NCBI RefSeq assembly: GCF_037911585.1
Contig: NZ_JBAJNS010000001.1
Coordinates: forward strand, 4,573,501 to 4,637,500
Length of the DNA stretch: 64,000 nucleotides
Reading direction: 5' to 3'
Source of the DNA: Streptomyces sp. GSL17-111
Lineage (GTDB): Bacteria > Actinomycetota > Actinomycetes > Streptomycetales > Streptomycetaceae
Shown: positions 52,943 through 60,618 of the stretch, piece by piece
How positions within the stretch are numbered: the stretch's first letter is position 1
How the letters are laid out: each line of letters begins with the position of its first letter
The notes under the pieces: model-generated
What the model was told of the DNA's origin: nothing
The model's database searches: none
Seen by the model: only the letters and a program-made list of their open reading frames with translations
Translations under genes and position numbers: made by a program

Positions 52943-53793
52943 TTGTCGTCTCCGTCATCAAGCGTCGCCGAGGCACGTCAGGCACTCGGCCAGCGCCTGC
53001 GCGAGATCCGGAAGGACTCCGGGCTGACCGCGCGAGCGCTGGCCCTCCTGGCTGGTTGGCACGAGTCGAAGTGCTCCCGCATCGAGCATGGACGAACTAC
53101 CCCAGCAGACACCGACATCCGGGCGTGGACGCGGCATTGCGGAGCCGAGGACCAGACGGCTGACCTGATCGCCACCGCGCGGGCGGTCGAGAGTCAGTAC
53201 ATGGAGTGGAAGCGCCTGGAGCGAGCCGGTCTGAAACGGGTGCAGGAGTCCGTGGCGCCGCTGTTCAAGCGCAGCCGCCGCTTCCGCTGTTACCAGTCTG
53301 GGTGCTGCCGGGCCTCCTCCAGACTCCCGCGTACATCGCTGCCGTTCTCGGTACCGTTGCCTCCCTGCGCGAAGTGCCGGGTGATATCACGTCCGCTGTG
53401 GCGGTGCGGTTGGACCGGCAGCGTGTCCTGCATTCGGGGGACCACCGTTTCGCCATGCTGGTCGAGGAATGGGTGCTGCGCACGGTGATCGGCGACACCG
53501 AGGTGATGGCCGGGCAGCTCGGCCACCTGATCTCCGTGGCGTCGCTGCCGTCCGTGAGTCTCGGCGTCATCCCGATGGGCTGTGTGCGCGGTGCCGGGTG
53601 GCCGGTGGAGTCGTTCACCCTGTACGACGACCAACAGGTAAATGTGGAGCTGGTCTCGGCACACCTGACGGTCACGCAGCCCGGCGAGGTACGCGAGTAC
53701 GCCAGGACCTTTGCCGAGCTTTCCGCCGTCGCGGTGTACGGCGCAGCCGCACGAGCGCTGATCACCTCGGCCATCGAGTCTCTCGACGAGTGA
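52943..53793 (+). pseudogene. XRE-DUF5753 regulator broken by a frameshift
   Basis: The N-terminal helix-turn-helix (ALGQRLREIRKDSGLTARALALLAG, SRIEHGRTTPADTDIRAW) ends in SRRFRCYQS in one frame. DUF5753 (WVLPGLLQTPAYIAAVLG, VAVRLDRQRVL, LVEEWVLRTVIG, SLPSVSLGVIPMG) continues in the next frame. The normal joint would read RFRxYQSWVLPGLL, and a single missing base near 53298 explains the break. TTG start nine bases after the DUF6879 stop. Either a real loss of function or a sequencing error. Confidence 0.8.
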
Positions 53794-53924
53794 ATGCCTG
53801 CAAGTCCGTGCACGTTCGTGGCAACCGGTAAGTCGGCGTCTTTAGCGTCCTGTTCATGGGGAGAACATGGAGCACGACGACGGCGAACCCTGGTCTACCG
53901 GTCTGTGAACCGGGTGAGGGAGTG

Positions 53925-54068
53925 ATGCCCGCTCCGGCGAGCGGCTGCGACGTATGCGGCGCCCTGGCAAGCCAGCGGGAGGCGGCGCGGGCGGTCATGG
54001 ACTGGTCCAAGGTCACCGACTGCAACGTGGAGATCCGACGCCACCCGCACGCCCGATGGAACCGGTGA
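53925..54068 (+). CDS. Small Cys-containing protein (47 aa)
   Basis: MPAPASGCDVCGALASQREAARAVMDWSKVTDCNVEIRRHPH: a CxxC plus one later Cys, recurring in streptomycete islands next to XRE-DUF5753 genes. GGGAG lies just upstream of GTG-ATG. The stop overlaps the next ATG (TGATG). Confidence 0.6.
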   Translation: MPAPASGCDVCGALASQREAARAVMDWSKVTDCNVEIRRHPHARWNR

Positions 54069-54202
54069 TGTCGACCGTTCCCGCTCGGTCGGACCGGCCA
54101 CGCACCGACAGGGCATCCGGTGTGGTGTTCGTGCCCGCCGACCAGCCCATGAGGCCCTGCCCGTTCCCCTGCTCGGTGTGCCGATTCAAGGGGCGGACGT
54201 GA
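54068..54202 (+). CDS. Small Cys-rich protein (44 aa)
   Basis: MSTVPARSDRPRTDRASGVV, then PMRPCPFPCSVCRFKGRT. A Cys-x3-Cys-x2-Cys cluster near the C-terminus. Coupled by TGATG to the gene before. Too short for most gene finders; supported by the coupling and the shared Cys-cluster character. Confidence 0.5.
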   Translation: MSTVPARSDRPRTDRASGVVFVPADQPMRPCPFPCSVCRFKGRT

Positions 54203-54313
54203 GGTTCCTCGGCCGGTCGGCCAGGCCGCCACCGGCAAGCTCCCCTGAACCCTGCCCGACTTCCGACGCGGGGTTCCACACCGCCACTCACCGGATGAGA
54301 AGGGAGAGTGCAC

Positions 54314-54481
54314 GTGAGCGCACTCGCAGTGGACACCTACGAGACGCGCACCGCCGACGCCGACGGCTGGCGTGGTGTGCCGTTCGCCCACCCGCTGATG
54401 GACGGCGGCAAGCACGACGGGGGACCGATGCCCCCGGAGGCTCCACGCCCGCCCGAGCCGAAGCCCACTGACGACAAGTAA
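54314..54481 (+). CDS. 55-residue peptide with proline-rich tail
   Basis: A GTG start with AAGGGAGA six bases upstream. MSALAVDTYETRTADADGWR, then VPFAHPLMDGGKHDGG and a Pro/Glu/Lys tail PPEAPRPPEPKPTDDK. No Cys, no signal peptide. It lies in the XRE island and is followed by a very strong terminator. May be a signal or modified peptide; no maturation enzyme is near. Confidence 0.55.
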   Translation: MSALAVDTYETRTADADGWRGVPFAHPLMDGGKHDGGPMPPEAPRPPEPKPTDDK

Positions 54482-54487
54482 CAGCAC

Positions 54488-54537
54488 GCCGTCCCGGCCC
54501 CGTGCGTCGCCCCCGTGGCGCACGGGGCCGGGACGGC
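54488..54537 (+). terminator. Very strong terminator
   Basis: A perfect 19-bp repeat: GCCGTCCCGGCCCCGTGCG (54488-54506) and CGCACGGGGCCGGGACGGC (54519-54537), with a 12-nt loop, 6 bp after the small-peptide stop. Confidence 0.92.
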
Positions 54538-54634
54538 GCTGGTGGTCGCGGGGCAGGGCGGCGGCAGGCTGCCCTTCACGGCCCTTGCACGGGGCGGCGG
54601 CACGGGGCGCGCGGGGCGTGAACAAGCGCGGAAC

Positions 54635-54659
54635 CGCGTACGGGGGGTGAGAGTACGCG
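54635..54659. promoter_or_regulatory. Inverted repeat upstream of the intact XRE-DUF5753 gene
   Basis: CGCGTAC (54635-54641) and GTACGCG (54653-54659), 11-bp spacer, 115 bp before the ATG. Possible operator of the XRE protein. Confidence 0.4.
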
Positions 54660-54774
54660 CACTGAGGGTGGACGGTACCGGTGCCGCTCCGTCACGCTGG
54701 GTGATGCCCGCGAGCGGCTCCGGTAGCCATCGCGGTCCAAGCGCGAGGCACGATGCACGGAGAGAGGGCGACGG

Positions 54775-55704
54775 ATGGACAACGTCGAGAGGCCCGGGGT
54801 CGGGATCGAGGTTGGAGTCGGAGGTGAGGTCGGAGCCGAGCCCGGCTGGGACACCGGCGACGAGCACGCGGGAACCGACACGGAGTGGGACCGGGAGCCG
54901 CACCCCTCGGACAGCATGCGCACCTTCGGCGCCGTCGTCCAGGCCCTGCGCGAGCACGCGGGCCTCAGCCGCGCCGAACTCGCCGCCTACGTGGGGTACT
55001 CCAAGCACACGGTGGCGTCGGTTGAGCTGGGACGCCGCATGCCGGACCAGGTGTTCGTCGAACGTGCCGAGGAAGTGCTCGGCAACACCGGCGCCCTGCG
55101 CAAGGCCGCCCGCCACCTCACGCGGAGCGAGGTGGGACTCGCCGCGTGGTTCCGGCAGTGGGCACGGCTGGAGCGCAAGGCGGTGAGCCTGTCCACCTAC
55201 GAGTGCCGGCTGGTGCCGGGTCTGTTGCAGTCCGAGGCCTACGCGTGCGCGGTGTTCGACGGCACGATCCCGGTGCGCAATGACCACGAGCTGGAGGCCC
55301 AGCTCAGCGCACGCATGGACCGACAGGTGATGATGCGGGAGCGGCCGACCACGCCCTTCAGCTTCATCGTCGAGGAGCACGTCTTCCGGCGTCGGTTCGC
55401 CGAACGGCAGGTGGTGCGCGAACTCCTTGACCACGTCCTCGACCTCACCGCCCCGCGCAACGTGACGTTCCAGCTCGTTTCGATTGAGGCCGGGTTGCAT
55501 GCCTGCCTGGACGGGCCGACGCGCATCCTGGAGACACCGGAGGGGCGGTGGTTCGGCTACTCCGAGGGGCAGCAGAACGGACGGCTGATCTCGGACCGGA
55601 AAGAGATGAGACTGCTCTCCCAGCGCTATGAAACACTGCGCTCGCAGGCCCTGAGCCCCATCGAATCCCGGGCCCTGCTGGAGCGACTAAGAGGAGAGCT
55701 ATGA
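54775..55704 (+). CDS. XRE-DUF5753 transcriptional regulator
   Basis: A 309-residue protein. After an acidic Gly/Glu-rich N-terminal stretch (about 1-45), the helix-turn-helix is TFGAVVQALREHAGLSRAELAAYVGYSKHTVASVELGRRMP. DUF5753 follows, with YECRLVPGLLQSEAYACAVF, LSARMDRQVM, FSFIVEEHVFRRRF and YSEGQQNGRLI. This is the WhiJ-like class of streptomycete regulators, each working with a DUF397 partner encoded next. ATGA overlap with it. Confidence 0.9.
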   Translation: MDNVERPGVGIEVGVGGEVGAEPGWDTGDEHAGTDTEWDREPHPSDSMRTFGAVVQALREHAGLSRAELAAYVGYSKHTVASVELGRRMPDQVFVERAEEVLGNTGALRKAARHLTRSEVGLAAWFRQWARLERKAVSLSTYECRLVPGLLQSEAYACAVFDGTIPVRNDHELEAQLSARMDRQVMMRERPTTPFSFIVEEHVFRRRFAERQVVRELLDHVLDLTAPRNVTFQLVSIEAGLHACLDGPTRILETPEGRWFGYSEGQQNGRLISDRKEMRLLSQRYETLRSQALSPIESRALLERLRGEL

Positions 55705-55892
55705 GCAGCGGTTCGACGGAACTCGCCTGGTTCAAGTCCAGCTACAGCGGCAGCCAGGGTGACGACTGCGTGGAGGTCGCGATCGCTGAACAGGCCGTCC
55801 ACGTGCGCGACTCCAAGGACACGACCCTCCCGGCCTTCACCGTGGGCAGTGAGGGCTGGAGCCGGTTCGTGCGCTTCGCGTCGGAGCGCTGA
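55701..55892 (+). CDS. DUF397 protein
   Basis: A 63-residue protein: LAWFKSSYSGSQGDDCVEVA, AVHVRDSKDTTLPAFTV, then GWSRFVRFA - the complete DUF397 pattern. It overlaps the XRE gene by 4 bp. Family knowledge: small partners that relieve or modulate DNA binding by the XRE-DUF5753 protein. Confidence 0.95.
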   Translation: MSSGSTELAWFKSSYSGSQGDDCVEVAIAEQAVHVRDSKDTTLPAFTVGSEGWSRFVRFASER

Positions 55893-55909
55893 CCCGCTCG
55901 ACGCGTCCT

Positions 55910-55940
55910 GTCCCCCGCGCCGGACACCGGCGCGGGGGAC
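55910..55940 (+). terminator. Terminator after DUF397
   Basis: A perfect 14-bp repeat, GTCCCCCGCGCCGG (55910-55923) and CCGGCGCGGGGGAC (55927-55940), loop ACA. It marks the right edge of the island. Confidence 0.9.
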
Positions 55941-55972
55941 GGTGGTCTTCTTGAAGCTGCGGAAGGAACGCC

Positions 55973-56359
55973 ATGTCCTCCTCTTCCACCCCCCGGGCGC
56001 CCCGGCCCGTCAATCTCGCTGAGCAGCTCGCCCGGTTCGGTGAGCACTGGTCACCGAAGATCGTCGCCACGCTGAACGACTACGACGTCCGGGTCGTCAA
56101 GGTGAAGGGCGAGTTCGTCTGGCACACGCACGAGGACACGGACGAGCTGTTCCTCGTGCTCAGCGGCCGGCTGACGATCCGGCTGCGGGACGGCGACGTC
56201 GTCCTGCGTCCCGGCGAGCTGTACGTCGTCCCGCGCGGTGTCGAGCACTGCCCGTTCGCCGAGGAGGAGACGGCGGCCCTGCTCCTCGAACCGTCCGGCA
56301 CCGTCAACACGGGCGACGCGGGCGGTGCGCTGACCAGGGCGGCGGAGACCCTGGACTGA
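55973..56359 (+). CDS. Cupin-domain protein
   Basis: A 128-residue single cupin. FVWHTHEDTDELFLVLSGRL is motif 1 with two His and a Glu ligand (HxH...E), and GELYVVPRGVEHCPFAEE is motif 2 with the last His. AAGGAAC precedes the ATG. Its substrate is not evident. Confidence 0.87.
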   Translation: MSSSSTPRAPRPVNLAEQLARFGEHWSPKIVATLNDYDVRVVKVKGEFVWHTHEDTDELFLVLSGRLTIRLRDGDVVLRPGELYVVPRGVEHCPFAEEETAALLLEPSGTVNTGDAGGALTRAAETLD

Positions 56360-56419
56360 CGCGGGACGGGTCGGAGCGGGCCGGGGAATACGGTCCGGGG
56401 TCGGGTGGTTGCGGGGGGC

Positions 56420-57310
56420 ATGGGGAACCACGCTCAGTCCGAACCGGACCGCACCGACGTCCTGCGCTACACCGCCTTCTCCTCCTCGCCGCACGGCGGG
56501 AACCCGGCCGGCGTCGTGCTCGACGCCTCGGGGCTCGACGAGGCGGCGATGCTCGCCGTCGCGGCCGAGGTCGGCTACTCGGAGTCGGCCTTCCTGACCC
56601 CCGCGCCGGGCGCCGACGGCTCGGGGCGGTCGTTCACCGTCCGGTACTTCAGTCCCGTCGCCGAGGTCCCGTTCTGCGGCCACGCCACGGTGGCGGCGGC
56701 CGTCGCCCTGGCCGAGCGCATCGGGCCCGGGGAGCTGGTGTTCGCGACGCGGGCGGGTACCGTGCCCGTCTCCGTGGTCCGGACGGGGTCGGGGGAGCTG
56801 CGCGCGACGCTGACGAGCGTCCCGCCGTACACCGAGGAGATCGCCCCGGCCGACCTCGCGGAGGCGCTGGCGGCGCTGGACTGGCGGTCCGAGGAGCTCG
56901 ACCCCGCACTGCCGTCGCGCATCGCCTTCGCCGGCGCCCGGCACCTGGTGCTGGCGGCCGGTACCCGCGAGCGGCTCGCCCGGCTCGACTACGACTTCGA
57001 GCGGCTCAAGGCCCTCATGCTGCGGCTCGACCTGACGACGCTGCAGCTCGTCCACCGCGACCCGCAGGACGTCACGGTCTTCCACGTCCGCGACCCGTTC
57101 CCGGTGGGCGGGGTGGTGGAGGACCCGGCGACGGGCGCCGCCGCCGCGGCGCTGGGCGGTTACCTGCGCGAGCTGGGCCTCGCTCCGGACAGCGCCGTGC
57201 TCACCCTCCACCAGGGCACCGACCTCGGCCGTCCGGGGGAGCTGACGGTGGAGCTGCGGCACGGTGACGCGCGGATCCACGTCAGCGGGTCCGGCGTCCG
57301 CATACCGTGA
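56420..57310 (+). CDS. PhzF-family isomerase-like protein
   Basis: A 296-residue protein. LRYTAFSSSPHGGNPAGVVLDA and SESAFLTP (catalytic Glu region), then VRYFSPVAEVPFCGHATVAAA, and VEDPATGAAAAALGGYLR late: the two-domain PhzF fold. ATG with GGGGGG upstream (MGNHAQ). Relatives isomerise DHHA in phenazine synthesis, but no phenazine genes are near, so the substrate is unknown. Confidence 0.9.
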   Translation: MGNHAQSEPDRTDVLRYTAFSSSPHGGNPAGVVLDASGLDEAAMLAVAAEVGYSESAFLTPAPGADGSGRSFTVRYFSPVAEVPFCGHATVAAAVALAERIGPGELVFATRAGTVPVSVVRTGSGELRATLTSVPPYTEEIAPADLAEALAALDWRSEELDPALPSRIAFAGARHLVLAAGTRERLARLDYDFERLKALMLRLDLTTLQLVHRDPQDVTVFHVRDPFPVGGVVEDPATGAAAAALGGYLRELGLAPDSAVLTLHQGTDLGRPGELTVELRHGDARIHVSGSGVRIP

Positions 57311-57341
57311 CGCCCTGACGCCCTGACGCCCTGACGCCCGG
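57311..57341. repeat. CGCCCTGA tandem repeat
   Basis: Four consecutive copies of the 8-bp unit CGCCCTGA lie right after the PhzF stop. Likely slippage-generated. Confidence 0.7.
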
Positions 57342-57354
57342 CCCCGGGCCCGCC

Positions 57355-57600
57355 TCAGGACTCGTCGTCCGGATGGGGCGCGGCGGGCCAGGCCTCCTCC
57401 TCGTCCACCCAGTGCACCTGTTCGGGGTCGGCGAGGTCGATGTCGGGGAAGACCTCACGCAGGCGGGGCTCCAGCTCTTCCTCCGTGAGGGGCTCCCATC
57501 CGATGCCGCGCAGCCAGACGAGCCGGTAGCCGTGGTCGGCGTCGCCGAACGACCCCACCACGACCCGGTACTGCGGCTCGGCCGGGCGTTCCGTGTCCAT
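57355..57600 (-). CDS. Hypothetical 81-residue acidic protein
   Basis: MDTERPAEPQYRVVVGSFGD, then GYRLVWLRGIGWEPLTEEELEPRLREVFPDIDLADPEQVHWVDEEE. Small acidic domain, no known family. The ATG has GGTGGAG four bases upstream. Convergent with PhzF. Confidence 0.65.
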   Translation of the reverse strand: MDTERPAEPQYRVVVGSFGDADHGYRLVWLRGIGWEPLTEEELEPRLREVFPDIDLADPEQVHWVDEEEAWPAAPHPDDES

Positions 57601-57688
57601 GGCTCCACCCTGCGCACGCTTCGGCGCCCTCCGCATGCCGGAGGCCGCCGAACGTGCTAGGTGCGCTGGTCAGGCGCAGGTCGGGGCC

Positions 57689-58342
57689 CTACGGCATCCG
57701 GCCCGTGGCGGAGGCGAAGCCCAGCCAGGTGTGGCGGTTGCGCCACCAGCACCACCCGACCTTCGGGGCGTCGCGCCGCTCCCGGCCGTCGCGGCCGGTG
57801 CCGTTGCTGATCCAGAGCGCGGGGGTGCGGGCGTCGTAGGTGCCGTTGGGCTTCCGCAGCCGTGAGCCGATGGTCATGAAGCACCGGTTGCGCTCCAGGG
57901 CCGCCGGCTGCTGGAGCACCCAGTGGATGCCTTCGGTGAGCAGCAGCGGGGTGCGGTGGTGCTCGGTCAGGGCGGGGAGCGCCTCCTCCGGGCTCCAGTT
58001 GGCCAGGTGGTCGCCCCGGTCGACGCCGCTGACGAGGTACAGGGGGCCTTCGGGCAGGTCGATCCCGCTGGGCGTGAAGCGGTCGACGTCGGGCATGTCG
58101 GCCACGACGAAGCCGGGCTTGCCGCTGTGGCGCAGCAGCGGCGCGAGCACGGAGGCGGCCACCCGCTCGGGATGGACGGCCAGCAGGGTGCCCCCGCTGT
58201 CGTCCGCGTGCCGCTCGGCGAAGGCGCGGACCTCCTCGGCCGGTAGTGCGGCGTGGGTGTGCACGCCCAGGGCGATCAGGTGGTCCGCCTGGACGCGCAG
58301 CGGCGGCAGGGGGGCCGGGGTGGCGGTCTGCGGGTCGGGCAA
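57689..58342 (-). CDS. DUF5701-family protein
   Basis: A 217-residue protein. LPPLRVQADHLIALGVH, MPDVDRFTPSGIDLPEGPLYLVSGVDRGDHLANWSPEEALP, and a His/Trp-rich end (KVGWCWWRNRHTWLGFASATG) fit DUF5701. TTG start supported by GGAGGAG six bases upstream. The function is unknown. Divergent from a TetR gene with a palindromic operator between. Confidence 0.8.
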   Translation of the reverse strand: MPDPQTATPAPLPPLRVQADHLIALGVHTHAALPAEEVRAFAERHADDSGGTLLAVHPERVAASVLAPLLRHSGKPGFVVADMPDVDRFTPSGIDLPEGPLYLVSGVDRGDHLANWSPEEALPALTEHHRTPLLLTEGIHWVLQQPAALERNRCFMTIGSRLRKPNGTYDARTPALWISNGTGRDGRERRDAPKVGWCWWRNRHTWLGFASATGRMP

Positions 58343-58368
58343 GGCGGGCTCCTCCGAATGTGCCTCTC

Positions 58369-58382
58369 ACGTAAATTTACGT
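58369..58382. promoter_or_regulatory. Perfect AT-rich palindrome, TetR operator candidate
   Basis: ACGTAAATTTACGT is its own complement. Related half-sites CGTAAA (58387-58392) and CGTATATTTAC (58421-58431) follow in the same 60 bp, in a strikingly AT-rich patch. It lies between the DUF5701 gene and the TetR gene. Repression of both by that TetR is inferred. Confidence 0.75.
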
Positions 58383-58451
58383 CGAGCGTAAAAAATACCT
58401 CCCCCTCTTGGGGGTGTCAACGTATATTTACCACCGATGTAAGATTCGCCC

Positions 58452-59108
58452 ATGAGTGACGACAGCGCGGGCACGCCGCCGCGGCTCACCGGGCTGCGCG
58501 AGGTCAAGAAGCAGGAGACCCGGCAGCACATCTCCGACCAGGCCACCCGCCTCTTCCTCGCGCAGGGTTTCGACGCCACGACGATCGCCGAGATCGCCGA
58601 CGCCGCCCGCGTCTCCAAGAAGACGGTCACCAACTACTTCGCGCGCAAGGAGGACCTGGCCCTCGACCGCCAGGACGCCTTCGTCGCGACCCTGGCCTCG
58701 GCCGTCGCGGCGCGGCGGCCCGGGGAGTCGGCGCTGGGCGCGCTGCGCCGCGCCTTCGACGGGTCCCTGGCCGCGCACGACCCGGTCACGGGCTTCACGG
58801 GGCCGGAGTTCGCCCGCATGGTCGCCGAGAGCCCCACCCTCACGCACTGCGTCCGGGGTCTGCACGACCGGCGGGAGGAGGCGCTGGCCGAGGCGCTGGC
58901 CGACGCAGGAGGGGCGCCGGGCGACGACGCCACCGCCCGCACGGTCGCCGGGCTGCTCGGCGCCGTGCACCGTGTCCTCTTCCAGCGCATCCAGCACCTC
59001 ACCCTCGCGGGGCGCACGGCGCGGGAGATCGAACGGCTCGTGGCGCCCGAGGCGGCCCACGCCTTCGACCTGCTCGAACCGTCCCTCGGGCGGCTCTACG
59101 TCGCCTGA
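58452..59108 (+). CDS. TetR/AcrR-family regulator
   Basis: A 218-residue protein. The helix-turn-helix is TTIAEIADAARVSKKTVTNYFARKED (about residues 42-67). C-terminal AefR/TetR-like ligand domain. A TAAGAT box (58440-58445) six bases before the ATG suggests a leaderless transcript with the promoter overlapping the operator sites. Confidence 0.88.
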   Translation: MSDDSAGTPPRLTGLREVKKQETRQHISDQATRLFLAQGFDATTIAEIADAARVSKKTVTNYFARKEDLALDRQDAFVATLASAVAARRPGESALGALRRAFDGSLAAHDPVTGFTGPEFARMVAESPTLTHCVRGLHDRREEALAEALADAGGAPGDDATARTVAGLLGAVHRVLFQRIQHLTLAGRTAREIERLVAPEAAHAFDLLEPSLGRLYVA

Positions 59109-59115
59109 AGCCGGG

Positions 59116-59613
59116 TCATCCCGCTTCGGGCAGGGCGGTGCCGCACCGCGCGCAGAAGCGGGCGTCGGTCTCGGCGGCCGGGCGGCCGCACGCGTCGCAC
59201 AGCAGGTGCTGCAGGCACGGCGGCTCGCCGCCCTCGCTCCGCGTCCGGACGGTGAGGCCGGAGCGCCGCCGGTGGGTCGTGAGGTACGTCAGCCCGTCCT
59301 CGTCCGCCGCCAGGGCGCGCCGGGCGCCGCGTGGCAGCCAGACGACCGAGCCCGCCCGGAGCTCCTGCGACACGCCGTCGAGCTCCAGCCGGCCACTTCC
59401 GCCGGTGACGTACAGGATCACGTCCACCTCGGGTTCGACGGACGCGCCGACCCGGCTGCCGGGCGGCAGCCGCACGAGGTTCGCGTCGAGTTGGCGGCCC
59501 GGCCGGTCGAGCCGCCACACGGCTCCGCCGCGATGGTCGGGCACGGCGCGCAGGACGTCCGTCGACCGGACCTGTACGCCCGGTGCCGTGCTCCGTGGTG
59601 CGTCGTCGTGCAT
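59116..59613 (-). CDS. Cupin plus zinc-ribbon protein
   Basis: A 165-residue protein. The cupin part has LPPGSRVGASVEPEVDVILYVTGGSGRLELDG (His ligands replaced by Ala/Glu) and LRAGSVVWLPRGARRA. The C-terminal zinc ribbon is CDACGRPAAETDARFCARCG (CxxC...CxxC). ATG after GGAGAG. The lost cupin His residues suggest a non-enzymatic role. Confidence 0.78.
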   Translation of the reverse strand: MHDDAPRSTAPGVQVRSTDVLRAVPDHRGGAVWRLDRPGRQLDANLVRLPPGSRVGASVEPEVDVILYVTGGSGRLELDGVSQELRAGSVVWLPRGARRALAADEDGLTYLTTHRRRSGLTVRTRSEGGEPPCLQHLLCDACGRPAAETDARFCARCGTALPEAG

Positions 59614-59705
59614 GGGCTCTCCGCGATGAAGGGCGGTCGTGGGCGCGCAGCCGCCTGCTGCGGGCCCCGGGTCGGCCTCCATTGTCCGCCCTCGGCGCGG
59701 GAGGT

Positions 59706-60509
59706 TCAGCCGCGGCCGATGTAGGGCATCGTCGTGGCGAGGACGGTGGCGAACTGGATGTTGGCCTCCAGCGGCAGTTCGGCCATGTGCAGGACTGTCC
59801 GGGCGACGTCGGCGGCGTCCATGGTCGGCTCGGCGGCCGTCGTGCCGTCGGCCTGGAGGATGCCGGTCCGCATGCGGGCCGTGAGTTCGGTGGCGGCGTT
59901 GCCGACGTCGATCTGGCCGCAGGCGATGCGGTGTGGCCGCCCGTCCAGGGACAGCGACTTCGTGAGCCCCGTCATGGCGTGCTTGGTCGTGGTGTAGGCG
60001 AGGGAGTGCGGGCGCGGGGTGTGGGCCGAGATCGACCCGTTGTTGACGATGCGGCCGCCCTGCGGTGTCTGGTCCTTCATGACGCGGAACGCGGCGCGGG
60101 CGCAGAGGAAGGCACCGGTGAGGTTGACGTCGACGACGGACTGCCAGTCGGCGTACGTCAGTTCGTCGGGCGGCACGGTGGGGCCGAAGGTGCCGGCGTT
60201 GTTGAACAGCAGGTCCACGCGGCCGAAGCGGTCGACGGCGGCGGCGAACAGCGCGGTCACGGCGTCGGGGTCGGTGACGTCCGTGGGTACGGTGGCGACA
60301 CGCCCGGCGGCGTCGGGGGAGAGCAGCGCGGCCGTGCTCTCCAGCGCGGCGGCCCGGCGTCCGGCCAGCGTGACCGACCAGCCCGCCTCGGCCAGGGCGA
60401 GGGCCACGGCGCGGCCGATGCCGGAGCCCGCGCCCGTCACCACGGCGCCGCGCGTCCCTCCGGCGGCGGCCCCCCGCGCTTCGTTCAACGTTTTGTTGAT
60501 GTCCGTCAT
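59706..60509 (-). CDS. Short-chain dehydrogenase/reductase
   Basis: A 267-residue protein. VVTGAGSGIGRAVAL is the NAD(P) loop (TGxxxGxG), NNAG the structural motif near 107, and the catalytic set is N, S (GSISAH), Y and K (YTTTKHAM). Arg in LAGRR after beta-2 suggests NADP(H). Substrate unknown. Confidence 0.92.
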   Translation of the reverse strand: MTDINKTLNEARGAAAGGTRGAVVTGAGSGIGRAVALALAEAGWSVTLAGRRAAALESTAALLSPDAAGRVATVPTDVTDPDAVTALFAAAVDRFGRVDLLFNNAGTFGPTVPPDELTYADWQSVVDVNLTGAFLCARAAFRVMKDQTPQGGRIVNNGSISAHTPRPHSLAYTTTKHAMTGLTKSLSLDGRPHRIACGQIDVGNAATELTARMRTGILQADGTTAAEPTMDAADVARTVLHMAELPLEANIQFATVLATTMPYIGRG

Positions 60510-60517
60510 GTCCGCAG

Positions 60518-60578
60518 CGTACGCGATGCGTCGAGCGGTGCCCGACGTCAACCGATGGCCATGTGTTTGTCGCGTACG
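60518..60578. promoter_or_regulatory. Widely spaced 9-bp inverted repeat in the SDR/phoD divergent region
   Basis: CGTACGCGA (60518-60526) and TCGCGTACG (60570-60578), 43-bp spacer. Possible pair of half-sites; no PhoP (GTTCACC) boxes were seen. Confidence 0.35.
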
Positions 60579-60618
60579 TGCCAACGGTGCGCCGCTCCGG
60601 TCCGCTGCACTTCTCCGC

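Noticed and set aside
54013..54336. 107-codon minus-strand frame in the island
   Set aside because: Antisense to two small coupled genes with Cys clusters; no ribosome site and Arg/Gly shadow composition.
54337..55500. 387-codon minus-strand frame in the island
   Set aside because: Antisense shadow of the XRE-DUF5753 gene, whose helix-turn-helix and DUF5753 motifs are clear.
56420..57310. PhzF as evidence for phenazine biosynthesis
   Set aside because: No other phz genes nearby; PhzF-like proteins are common stand-alone enzymes.
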